Of a stretch of DNA of 64,000 nt, positions 8,335-16,518 are shown piece by piece. The notes below the pieces were generated by a model. The model did not search any database. It was given only the letters and a program-made list of their open reading frames with translations, and had not been told where the DNA came from. This DNA is from Saprospiraceae bacterium (GTDB lineage: Bacteria > Bacteroidota > Bacteroidia > Chitinophagales > Saprospiraceae). The stretch spans positions 1 to 64,000 of the forward strand of contig JAHDCU010000008.1 of the NCBI GenBank assembly GCA_020629715.1, in the 5' to 3' direction. The stretch's first letter is position 1; each line of letters starts with the position of its first letter. A program made the translations under genes and the position numbers.

Positions 8335-9966
8335 ATGATTAGTTACTTCTTCTATGCCGTTATCGGTCTTCTGCTGTTTACGCAAGTCCTAGCCTATATC
8401 ATAGGCTGGGACAGCGTACGCTTTGGCTCAGCCAAAATCTTTCGAGGTCATAAATCCCTGAAATGGAAAAACAAAGGATTAGTCATTGATGGGAAGCGGA
8501 GCATCAGCCCGCAACGTAGTTGCCAACACTTATTGCTAACGGCTCCGACAGGCGTTGGGAAGACAACCGTGTATACTTTTACGAATCTACTCCAACTCGA
8601 TAGCTCTATGGTACTTACCGATGTGAAAGGAGAGCTACATGATATCTGTAGTGGATATCTAGCAGAAAAGGGCTTTTCTATTCGGGTCTTAGACTTAGCG
8701 GACATCGCTCGTTCGATTCATTTCAATCCGCTGAAGCGGTTAAACTCACAAGACGAGATAAAATTCTTTTGTGAATCTCTTTTTACCATGTCTAATAAAG
8801 GGGCAACCACGGAAGGCATCTGGCGACAAGGCAGCATCAATGTTTTAGAAATTCTAATTCGTTGTCTAAAAAACACCTCTGATGAAAAATATGCAAATCT
8901 GGCAAATCTCATTCATTTAATGCGCAACATCAATCTTTCTGATAATGCGAAAGGTCTAGAAGATTTTATTGTTACCTATGCACCTGATGAAGAGACCTTC
9001 CAACGGTGGCGGTCGTTTCTCAATCAAGAAGAGAAAATCAAGGCAGGCCAGCTTTCTGGTGCTATGACGATTCTATCTCCTTTTGATACGAAAAATGTAA
9101 ACCTTCTTACTCAAAATGATAGCTTTGACTTTGCAGAGATCAGAAACCAAAAGACCTGTCTATTTCTTAAAGTTCCTGTTGGGAAATCGAAGGAGTTTGC
9201 TCCCATTTTAACCTTGTTTTATGGTCAGCTCTTCGATTATCTTTTAACTGATCCGATAGATCAGGATAGTCAATACGTGTACTTTTTGTTAGAAGAGTTT
9301 GGCAATCTGTTGAAGATCAATAATTTTTCTCAAGTGGTGTCTTTGATACGGTCTAAGAAAGTAAGTCTTTCCATCATCTGCCAAGATATTGAGCAGATAG
9401 ATCATATCTATGGAAAATCCGTATCGCAAACCATTACGTCTAATTGTGGATCATTCTTGGTATTCCCTGGTATCAAAAGCGAACGTACCCATAAGATGAT
9501 CGAAATGCTTATTGGAACAACGACCTATGTGGAAGAAGATGAGGCTGGCAAGACCCATGTGAATCCAAGAAAAACGATGGACTGTTTTGAAGTTCGAACG
9601 ATGAAAAAGAATCGAGGTTTGTATATCTTCAATGACTTACCTGCAATCAAGCTCCGCATGACCCCTATTTATAAGAATACAGTACTCTTGAGAAAAGCAG
9701 AGATTAAGTCGAAAGATGGGATGCTTGTACCGAATCACCCTTCTGTGAATTCCGAATGGAATCCGACCGATGAGATTGATTATGTGTTAGAGGATATGAA
9801 AGACAATACGCCAAGAGCGAATCCAACGGAGGTGCTAGAGATCTCCAATAGCTCTCAAACGGATCATGAAACAAAGACTAATGAAGCTAGTGAAGCCCAT
9901 GAACCGCAAGCGCTTGATCTTAAATCAAAGCGCCTTAATGATTTACTAGCGCAAGTACAGGACTAA
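8335..9966 (+). CDS. VirD4/TraG-type coupling ATPase (T4CP)
   Basis: The protein links the relaxase-DNA complex to a type IV secretion channel. From the ATG at 8335 it is 543 aa; the frame extends to a TTG at 8245, but the extra residues overlap the upstream gene and look non-native. A short N-terminal membrane segment (about residues 3-24) precedes the ATPase. Walker A is APTGVGKTT (about 70-78), followed by LTDVKGEL; Walker B is YFLLEEFGNLL, the usual FLLDEFANL with Glu for Asp. The C-terminal about 70 residues are acidic, Asn/Thr-rich and probably disordered. It closes the module begun at 5854. No channel genes follow, so it may be a mobilizable element that uses another element's channel. 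Confidence 0.9.
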   Translation: MISYFFYAVIGLLLFTQVLAYIIGWDSVRFGSAKIFRGHKSLKWKNKGLVIDGKRSISPQRSCQHLLLTAPTGVGKTTVYTFTNLLQLDSSMVLTDVKGELHDICSGYLAEKGFSIRVLDLADIARSIHFNPLKRLNSQDEIKFFCESLFTMSNKGATTEGIWRQGSINVLEILIRCLKNTSDEKYANLANLIHLMRNINLSDNAKGLEDFIVTYAPDEETFQRWRSFLNQEEKIKAGQLSGAMTILSPFDTKNVNLLTQNDSFDFAEIRNQKTCLFLKVPVGKSKEFAPILTLFYGQLFDYLLTDPIDQDSQYVYFLLEEFGNLLKINNFSQVVSLIRSKKVSLSIICQDIEQIDHIYGKSVSQTITSNCGSFLVFPGIKSERTHKMIEMLIGTTTYVEEDEAGKTHVNPRKTMDCFEVRTMKKNRGLYIFNDLPAIKLRMTPIYKNTVLLRKAEIKSKDGMLVPNHPSVNSEWNPTDEIDYVLEDMKDNTPRANPTEVLEISNSSQTDHETKTNEASEAHEPQALDLKSKRLNDLLAQVQD

Positions 9967-9980
9967 AATAGTAGTGAAGA

Positions 9981-10064
9981 TTATCTTCTCTTACGTATGA
10001 GACGAACCGCCTGATAGAGCAGAATGCCTATAATTATTCCGAGTGCTATTTGTCCTATGTTCAA
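9981..10064 (-). CDS. Candidate 27-aa membrane peptide
   Basis: A TTG-started ORF read on the minus strand that gives MNIGQIALGIIIGILLYQAV followed by RLIRKRR. One hydrophobic helix with a strongly basic C-terminus is typical of tiny bacterial membrane peptides, including type I toxins. It begins 5 bp after the stop of the next candidate peptide on the same strand. It is too short for statistical support; the pairing and the clean helix are the evidence. Confidence 0.4.
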   Translation of the reverse strand: MNIGQIALGIIIGILLYQAVRLIRKRR

Positions 10065-10068
10065 ATGC

Positions 10069-10170
10069 TTATTTTTCTTCTTTTGGCAGTTGTGGTTTGT
10101 TTTTTAATTCATCATAGATGAAGTTAGCAACGACACCGACAACTAAGCCAATGATTATTTCTATCATCAT
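10069..10170 (-). CDS. Candidate 33-aa membrane peptide
   Basis: An ATG-started ORF (two consecutive ATG) read on the minus strand. The product begins MMIEIIIGLVVGVVANFIYD and ends in a charged tail LPKEEK, so it has one N-terminal membrane helix and a soluble tail. Very short proteins of the form MIE-hydrophobic-ANxIYD are widespread in bacteria and I consider this likely to be real. It is directly followed by a 27-aa basic membrane peptide. Confidence 0.5.
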   Translation of the reverse strand: MMIEIIIGLVVGVVANFIYDELKNKPQLPKEEK

Positions 10171-10458
10171 TAACAATTTACATGCCTTTTCGTTTCGGTG
10201 GCCGCCTTCACCGTGAAAAAGCTATTGTTAATAATAAAGTAGCGATCTCTATTGGCGGCTGTAGTTTTCGACCTTGAATTAAACATGAATTTGAGCCATT
10301 AATAATAAATACTATTATTAGTAGGGGGGTTCAAACGCATGCGAGTGGACGTTTTTGGTTAAAATGTGTATAATCCTAACCGTACCTCATTTAGAATAGT
10401 TTCAGCATTTTGAAAATATTTATACAAATTATTTCTATATGTTTTTATTAAGCAAAAA
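10171..10458. other. Intergenic stretch with small inverted repeats
   Basis: No gene is seen here. An 8-bp inverted repeat TAATAATA/TATTATTA with a 5-nt loop lies near 10299-10320, and a short CGGTG/CACCG repeat lies near 10196-10214. The first may be an operator or terminator remnant. Nothing else was recognised. Confidence 0.4.
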
Positions 10459-10677
10459 TTAAGCCAAAAGATCATCAAGTAAACACTTCAAAAGGCTGCC
10501 ATTCTTAATCTCACATTTCTTTTCTATATAGGCATTCATTTGAGCAAAGTCCTCTCTGCAAGCATATTGCTTCTTTGCGATTTTTATGAGTAATAAGAGT
10601 TGGAATAATTCGATTTTTTGCCGATCAATGGCAGGTATATTGCGGTACAATGTAAGCGGTGCAAAAGGATCGGTCAT
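10459..10677 (-). CDS. Small protein overlapping the resolvase gene
   Basis: A 72-aa ORF whose ATG overlaps the stop of the serine resolvase gene by 4 bp (10674-10677), which suggests translational coupling. It is Leu- and Lys-rich, predicted helical, with no membrane segment, and ends SLLKCLLDDLLA. No family is recognised. It may be a resolvase accessory protein or an unrelated passenger. Confidence 0.55.
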   Translation of the reverse strand: MTDPFAPLTLYRNIPAIDRQKIELFQLLLLIKIAKKQYACREDFAQMNAYIEKKCEIKNGSLLKCLLDDLLA

Positions 10678-11279
10678 TTTGTATTGGAGATACAGGATCG
10701 ATATTTAAAGTATGTGGGCTTAGAAATTCCTACCTCTAGACAAGCTCGGTTGATACTTCGTCCTTGCTCTACAAGTGAAGCACAAGCCAGCACTTTGGCT
10801 TTGGTTTTTGGCATAATGCCTTTGGGTCTACCGATAGTAACTCCTCTTCTCTTAGCAGCCGCTAAAGCAAGCTTGGTTCTGCTGCGTATCAAATCACGCT
10901 CAAAATGCGCTATACTGGCTAGTACATGATAAAGCAGCCGCCCAGTTGGGGTACTGGTATCAAAGGCATCGGTCAGGCAAACAAAACAAATCTTACGTTG
11001 CTCAAAAATGCGCATTAGATCAACCAATTGGCACAGTGATCTTCCGAGTCGGTCTAATCGGTGAATCACTATGGTATCATGAGGCTGTAGCATCTTGAGA
11101 AGTTTATTGAGGGCAGGTCGCTTGGTACTTGATCCACTAAGTTTTTCTGAAAATATTTGATCACAACCATACAACTTTAGCGCATCGAGCTGAACATCAA
11201 GTGATTGTTCTTGGGTAGAAACCCGTGCATATCCATATTTCATAGGAGTAATTTTTGGAGATGAATCGGGTGGATTCAT
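10674..11279 (-). CDS. Small serine recombinase (resolvase/invertase family)
   Basis: A resolvase of 201 aa from the first ATG (189 aa from M13, which gives the usual MKYGYARVST start). Ser21 in YARVST is the nucleophile. The family signatures IFSEKLSGSSTKRP, IHRLDRLGRS and HFERDLIRSRT are all present, and the C-terminus (about 150-195) is the usual DNA-binding HTH with GRPKG before it. Such proteins resolve or invert DNA within transposons and plasmids. It is translationally coupled to a 72-aa protein downstream. No inverted repeats of a Tn3-type transposon were seen nearby, so it may act as a multimer resolution or inversion enzyme. Confidence 0.9.
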   Translation of the reverse strand: MNPPDSSPKITPMKYGYARVSTQEQSLDVQLDALKLYGCDQIFSEKLSGSSTKRPALNKLLKMLQPHDTIVIHRLDRLGRSLCQLVDLMRIFEQRKICFVCLTDAFDTSTPTGRLLYHVLASIAHFERDLIRSRTKLALAAAKRRGVTIGRPKGIMPKTKAKVLACASLVEQGRSINRACLEVGISKPTYFKYRSCISNTK

Positions 11280-11428
11280 GCTATGAAATACTTATCAAAA
11301 GGGAAAGAAAAGGGGTGGATTAATTGAACCGAAATATAGGGAAATAAAACAAACTAAACTCTGCGAGACACCCGACAAATTGAAATTATTCAGGTGGTTT
11401 AGGAAACCGACCCTTATACTTTACTGCT

Positions 11429-12493
11429 ATGATTCCAGTTTGTTGTTCGTTTCGTACTAGAGTTTTATTGTCCAAGTTTCTTGTCCTTATAACGTGTCTA
11501 TCTGCACCATTCATAATTACTTCCCAGTCTGCTCGGGTCAAAAACATAGATCAGCGAGGAGATCAGCTAATCATTACATATGATCTTGATAAAGGGAGAT
11601 ATAAGCTCGCTCTCTTTGGTCAAACTGAAGATGGGAAAGTAGTTAAAGCCATAAACGTATCTCCTCGACTTGATAAGATTGTTAAAGGTGGAAGAAACAA
11701 GAAAATGAACTGGCGAGTACTGGAAGATCATGACGGCATTGATTTAGTTTCTTTTAGTATAATGGCCACTAAGATTGAGGGTGTTGGTGGGTTTAAGTTG
11801 CCACAATGGAAAGTAACGGATGTAGGTATAGAACTCGGATCAGGCTTATCTTTTCCGACCATACGATCTAGAAACCCCAATCTGAGCTATGCTTCCCGTT
11901 TGTTCTTTGACGCAGGAGTGTTTAGTAATTACGAGTTGCTCAAACGATCTTCATTTGCCCTTGGCATAAAGACAGGACTATACTATAGCTCTAATAGAAG
12001 AAGCGAGTCTGGGCAGTTTGAAGAAATAACAACTACAGGGGTAGATTCTCATGACTACGAAGAAGTATTTGCCCTCAATTTTTTGAGAATACCGGTACTT
12101 CTCACCTTTAATCCGCAAGGTAATTATACAAGCTTTTCTTTTCATGCTGGCTTTTATACAGGTTTCAATGTAGGAAGTAGATCCATTTTTACTGAAAATG
12201 TAAATGGTGAACTTGTTGTCGATCGACAACAGTTTTCATTGACGGATTCTTCTCGATATCCATCAACGGATAAAGGAAAATCTATAAGGACTTTTGATGT
12301 AGGGGTGCAAGTTGCTTTGCAATATAAGACCACAGATGGGAAATACACAGGAGGCATTAAATATGTACAAGGACTTCGAAATCTAAATAATCAAAGCTAT
12401 TGGGAAGCTGACTCGCATCGCAGCGATCAATTTATTTTTCCAAGGAGTGTAAGCCTTTATATCAATATCGCTATTCCATTTTGGAAGTTTTAA
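11429..12493 (+). CDS. Outer-membrane beta-barrel protein with N-terminal Ig-like domain
   Basis: A 354-aa secreted protein with an N-terminal hydrophobic signal (about residues 5-33, ending near TSQSA). Residues about 35-115 form a beta domain of the type ITYDLDKGRYKLAL...KKMNWRVLED, which recurs in Bacteroidota as a domain preceding barrels or other secreted modules. The rest alternates aromatic and polar residues as in a PorT-like eight-strand barrel and ends in YINIAIPFWKF with the terminal Phe typical of outer-membrane proteins. It is followed after 12 bp by the 859-aa secreted protein, so the two are likely made together. Confidence 0.75.
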   Translation: MIPVCCSFRTRVLLSKFLVLITCLSAPFIITSQSARVKNIDQRGDQLIITYDLDKGRYKLALFGQTEDGKVVKAINVSPRLDKIVKGGRNKKMNWRVLEDHDGIDLVSFSIMATKIEGVGGFKLPQWKVTDVGIELGSGLSFPTIRSRNPNLSYASRLFFDAGVFSNYELLKRSSFALGIKTGLYYSSNRRSESGQFEEITTTGVDSHDYEEVFALNFLRIPVLLTFNPQGNYTSFSFHAGFYTGFNVGSRSIFTENVNGELVVDRQQFSLTDSSRYPSTDKGKSIRTFDVGVQVALQYKTTDGKYTGGIKYVQGLRNLNNQSYWEADSHRSDQFIFPRSVSLYINIAIPFWKF

Positions 12494-12505
12494 AAAATAT
12501 AAATC

Positions 12506-15085
12506 ATGAAGGCTTATCTCATAATCCTGTATTGCTTGCTTTTTCCTATACTTATTTCTGCTCAGTATAACTTCCAGTTTGATGCCATGCGAAAAAGCAT
12601 ATTTGAGCCTTGTAAAGAGGTTTATAGTTTTGACTTCAAAAGTGTTAAGAAAAAAGCTAAAAAGAATAACGCATCTGATAAAGAATATTTTCTCGTCGGA
12701 GAAGCCTATTGGAAAGGTATTCATACAAAGATAGATTATGAAAAAGCCCTAGAATATTTCTCCAAGTGCGAGCTTGATGCCTGTCGTCATCGTTATGCCT
12801 ATATGCTTATCAATGGAGAAGGCACTACAGCTATACCCGCATTAGGTATTCAAGAATTACAAAGATTATCCAATCGTGATTACAACTATGCGCAATTAGA
12901 GCTTGGAAAACTATACTACTACGGGGACACTACAGATAAAGACTATATAAAAGCCAAAATAGAACTGGATGCTATCGTTGATTTGCAAGTCATAGATTCG
13001 GATATACCGAGGCAATTACACGATAGAGCACATGTTCTTCTCGCTCGCATATGGAATGATCCCCATAGTGTTGATTCAGGATTAGATATCGATTTTCTTA
13101 CGTCCTATCATCACTATTCTTTTTCTGGTTCACTTGGGCAAAAAGAGTTTGAAGCCTTTATTCAGAAAAACTCGAATTTCGATCATCTTCTAGATATGAA
13201 TAAGCTTAATGATCCATACATCCGTGGAATAGATGTCTCTATAGATTATACCGATGCAGATCAAGTCGATCATCTTATTAAATCTATGCAAACAATAAAA
13301 AATAGCTTTTCTGAATCACAATTTACATCCCTTATAAATGACCTTATAGATTACCACCTTCGCCAATTTAAAAAGAAGCTTTGGAATAATCCTGAGCTGG
13401 TTCTAGTTGCGGCACAAGCATTTAAACATTACGAGTGGCTTTCACCATTCAAAGACCATTGGATTCCTACGTATGAATCAGTACTTCTCAATACTACTGA
13501 GCTTAATTCATATGTCGACTTGAAGGAATATCTCAATGGCTGTACTACTCGTCAAGCATTCTATTCTGACCATATTCAAAATTTGCTCCAAGAAAAACTT
13601 TTAGCTCCTCTTTTGAAGCGACTTACAAATCCGAGTTGTGTTTTACTATTGAATGAACATTGCGCCTTAAAAGATATTTGGTACAAGCCGTGGGAAATAA
13701 ACGGCTATGATCAAACTTTTAGAAAGGCTCTAGTGCAGTATTCTAAAGATAAGATTGATAATTCTTCCTACGAACGGAGCATTGATGGATATGCACAAGC
13801 AATTGTAGATCAGAACGATGATATCATTCGACTCTTCCATAATCTTGACATTGATCTTTCAACACTATTAAAGAAGGATATCACATTAGATGGATATTCT
13901 GTACGGACCAAAGGAAAATACATTAGTATTATCACTTGTATTATAGATGATTCAAGTCTTAGAAAAACGCTTTTGGATGCTTGCTCAAATTTGATCCAAA
14001 AGAAGGATCTAAACGGTTTAACCCTATTTGATTACGCCATTGGGTACAATTCAAAAGAGGTGCTATCTTATCTACTCAAGAAACATAAAGAGGATAAATA
14101 CTATGCTTCTAGTCTGATAAGGAATGTAAAGACCTTAAAAACAAAGACACTAAGTTTTTTGACAAAACATCTCAACGACGTGCCATATCACGAATTGGCT
14201 TTAAAAAGTATCAAGTCTAATCGATATGAGCTTTATCACTACTGTTTGGAACATGCGAATAATAAAGATATCAAATGGGATGAACTTGTCTTAGAAATGT
14301 TAAAAGAAGACCAGTATCATCCATATTTTTTACGCTTGCTATTTGTCTATCATCCAAAAGCGGAAAATATTGTCATAAATGGTCGTCCTCTGTTTCAGTA
14401 TACTTCTTTTGTTAACCATAGCAAAGCGGTTAGGCAGCTCATATCTTACAAAGTTGATATTTATAAAACCCTAGAGCTTTATCCTAACGGAGTTTCTCAA
14501 ATTATTGCTAATGGTGAACTAGATATTCTAAAAGCACTCGTTGAAACATATTCCTTACGTAATCTATATTTCGGCAGACAAGAGCTTATATACGCCATTA
14601 AAACGAAAGATTTAAATATCGTAAAATACTTAATCATTAAAGGTACTAGCGTAAACTATGATACATATGCACGTTCTCCTTTGAAGGTTAGTGAAATCTA
14701 TGGCTCTAGTGTAATAAGCAATTTTCTTCGATCTCAAGGGGCGAAGTACAGTCAATATGATCGAGATATACAGGCACAAAAACATGCCAATGAAATCGCA
14801 GAAGCCAAAGAACGGAAAGCAGAAGCAGAACGAAAGGAGGCTGAATATAGAAAACAACAAGTTCAATCTTATCAATATAGCTTGAACGTACAACGAGAAA
14901 AGCATAACTGCTCACATTGCCGTGGATCAAAACGTTGCACCCACTGCGGTGGTGATGGAGATAAAAAATGTACCACTTGGCTTGGAGGGGCTTGCACTGA
15001 TCGAAGTTGTTATAGCTGTGGAGGAACGGGTACAAAACAATGCGGTGGATGTAGCGGACTAGGATATTGTATTTATTGCCACTAA
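12506..15085 (+). CDS. Secreted Sel1/ankyrin-like protein with C-terminal Cys-rich zinc finger
   Basis: An 859-aa protein with a signal peptide (about 1-19, ILISAQ). Residues about 50-150 hold Sel1-like repeats (YFLVGEAYWKG, YAQLELGKLYYYGD). The middle (about 400-760) is helical with ankyrin-like units (GLTLFDYAIGYNSKEVLSYL; LNIVKYLIIKGTSVN). A charged coiled coil at about 745-795 (EIAEAKERKAEAERKEAEYR) links to a tail of 59 residues with 12 cysteines, mostly CxxC pairs in a DnaJ-like setting (CSHCRGSKRCTHCGGDGDKK). DnaJ-type fingers normally work in the cytoplasm, so an exported one is odd. It shares a transcript with the barrel protein 12 bp upstream. No known function. Confidence 0.75.
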   Translation: MKAYLIILYCLLFPILISAQYNFQFDAMRKSIFEPCKEVYSFDFKSVKKKAKKNNASDKEYFLVGEAYWKGIHTKIDYEKALEYFSKCELDACRHRYAYMLINGEGTTAIPALGIQELQRLSNRDYNYAQLELGKLYYYGDTTDKDYIKAKIELDAIVDLQVIDSDIPRQLHDRAHVLLARIWNDPHSVDSGLDIDFLTSYHHYSFSGSLGQKEFEAFIQKNSNFDHLLDMNKLNDPYIRGIDVSIDYTDADQVDHLIKSMQTIKNSFSESQFTSLINDLIDYHLRQFKKKLWNNPELVLVAAQAFKHYEWLSPFKDHWIPTYESVLLNTTELNSYVDLKEYLNGCTTRQAFYSDHIQNLLQEKLLAPLLKRLTNPSCVLLLNEHCALKDIWYKPWEINGYDQTFRKALVQYSKDKIDNSSYERSIDGYAQAIVDQNDDIIRLFHNLDIDLSTLLKKDITLDGYSVRTKGKYISIITCIIDDSSLRKTLLDACSNLIQKKDLNGLTLFDYAIGYNSKEVLSYLLKKHKEDKYYASSLIRNVKTLKTKTLSFLTKHLNDVPYHELALKSIKSNRYELYHYCLEHANNKDIKWDELVLEMLKEDQYHPYFLRLLFVYHPKAENIVINGRPLFQYTSFVNHSKAVRQLISYKVDIYKTLELYPNGVSQIIANGELDILKALVETYSLRNLYFGRQELIYAIKTKDLNIVKYLIIKGTSVNYDTYARSPLKVSEIYGSSVISNFLRSQGAKYSQYDRDIQAQKHANEIAEAKERKAEAERKEAEYRKQQVQSYQYSLNVQREKHNCSHCRGSKRCTHCGGDGDKKCTTWLGGACTDRSCYSCGGTGTKQCGGCSGLGYCIYCH

Positions 15086-15179
15086 TGGTTAATTACAATC
15101 CTCTATTATTTATTGTTTTAGTTTATACATAACAACCCTTTGGTTTGAAAAAGCTAATTTGTTAAGGTATAATGATGTG

Positions 15180-16160
15180 ATGCATCAATACTTTTCTCGT
15201 TTCGAAAGCGGTAGATTCCTTTTCCAAAATAATTTGGAACGATCAAAAGGAGCGGATGAAAATCCCTCTCTGAAAGTGCAAACGGAGATCAAAGCGCTCG
15301 ATGAGCAGATTACTGAGAAACAACGAGTCAAAGCCAAGATGATAGAGGTAGCCAAGGACAACTGCCTTACATTTTATCATCTCGGGAAAGAAGTTGAGCT
15401 TGCCGATGTTAATCTCGATAAGATTCGGCACTGGTGTTTTGGAGAACTTCATCAAGAAAGACAGGATGATACGGAAAACTTACAGCTTGCCAGATTACTT
15501 AATGATTATTACAAGGAATATCATTTTAAAGGATTTTATGAGGCATTGTTACCTGCCATTTCACAAACTCAGAAAAAGAAAATCGACGACTATAAAGATA
15601 AGGGTAAAACATCCGTTGAGCTAGAGTTTGATATGGATGATCTGAAAGATGGTTTGCTTTTCTTTTCAGAATTAACATTTGTGAAGTCATACAGTAAATG
15701 GGACAGCTTTTTTAAATATTACAATAGACTTATTAATGAATTTGGTGAAAGTAAATTTGAAATCAACATTACTGATATTTTGAAGGAGAATGGAGATTTG
15801 AATAAAGACAATCCTAAATTTGCAGAGGATTTTTATGCTACTATTCTATTGAGAAATGAAGGAATACTTCAAATATTGAACAACAAAACTGAGAATCAGA
15901 TTAATATTGTTCATGGAGGAGCTGCACACTTTAATAGTGACTCACGTATTTACGATAGAAAAGATGTGATCATTTGTAGACCTCCGTTCGTAAATGAACA
16001 TTTTGATCAAATACAAAACGACATGGGTATTTCTTTTCCGAATTTTCTTGAAGCGTTAGAAAAAAGCTATAAAGAAATGGGATCTAAGAAAGAATTGTAT
16101 CGATATGAAGAGTGGAAGAATAAAATATTTAGTAAGTACGGGAGTCCATTTGCAAAATGA
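15180..16160 (+). CDS. Hypothetical soluble protein
   Basis: A protein of 326 aa from the ATG at 15180 (the frame opens at a TTG at 15159). It is soluble, charged and mostly helical, with a segment LDEQITEKQRVKAKM likely to be a coiled coil. The C-terminal third has INIVHGGAAHFNSD followed by DVIICRPPFVNEHFDQIQ, which looks like an alpha/beta core, but no family is recognised. It stands alone between the Cys-rich protein and the large serine recombinase gene and is probably cargo. Confidence 0.65.
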   Translation: MHQYFSRFESGRFLFQNNLERSKGADENPSLKVQTEIKALDEQITEKQRVKAKMIEVAKDNCLTFYHLGKEVELADVNLDKIRHWCFGELHQERQDDTENLQLARLLNDYYKEYHFKGFYEALLPAISQTQKKKIDDYKDKGKTSVELEFDMDDLKDGLLFFSELTFVKSYSKWDSFFKYYNRLINEFGESKFEINITDILKENGDLNKDNPKFAEDFYATILLRNEGILQILNNKTENQINIVHGGAAHFNSDSRIYDRKDVIICRPPFVNEHFDQIQNDMGISFPNFLEALEKSYKEMGSKKELYRYEEWKNKIFSKYGSPFAK

Positions 16161-16301
16161 AGCACTTAATGGATTCTGTTCATCAATAAATTTGGTTTGA
16201 GCTCTATGCAAATTTTCTCATAAATAAAGGATGCTGTTAACAATAGTATTCATGCATAAGAATCTCTTTGTGATAAATCTGACTGTTAATAATTTAAGCT
16301 C

Positions 16302-16460
16302 ATGCATCTGTCAGAAGAACATATTCTTGAGTTCATAGATTTATACGAGAAGATTAGTGGAGAAAGATTATGCTTCCAAGAAGCAAAACAAAAGGCTACC
16401 AATGATATAAATTTCTTCTTTGAGCTTTATGGTTCGCATATCAGATTGGTATTATCCTAA
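16302..16460 (+). CDS. Small 52-aa protein
   Basis: An ATG-started ORF encoding MHLSEEHILEFIDLYEKISG and continuing to a TAA at 16458-16460. It is acidic to neutral, helical and contains FQEAKQKATNDINFFFELYG. It lies in an otherwise empty 358-bp gap directly before the large serine recombinase gene, on the same strand. Short proteins of this pattern are common next to recombinase genes in Bacteroidota elements as I recall, but I cannot name a family. Confidence 0.5.
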   Translation: MHLSEEHILEFIDLYEKISGERLCFQEAKQKATNDINFFFELYGSHIRLVLS

Positions 16461-16518
16461 ATCCATCTTTTCAAAAGAACAGTTTCTTTTACACTAATTA
16501 TGATTTCTCTTATTTTTT

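Noticed and set aside
10196-10330. Transposon ends next to the small serine resolvase
   Set aside because: Only short, unrelated inverted repeats were found and no transposase gene is present.
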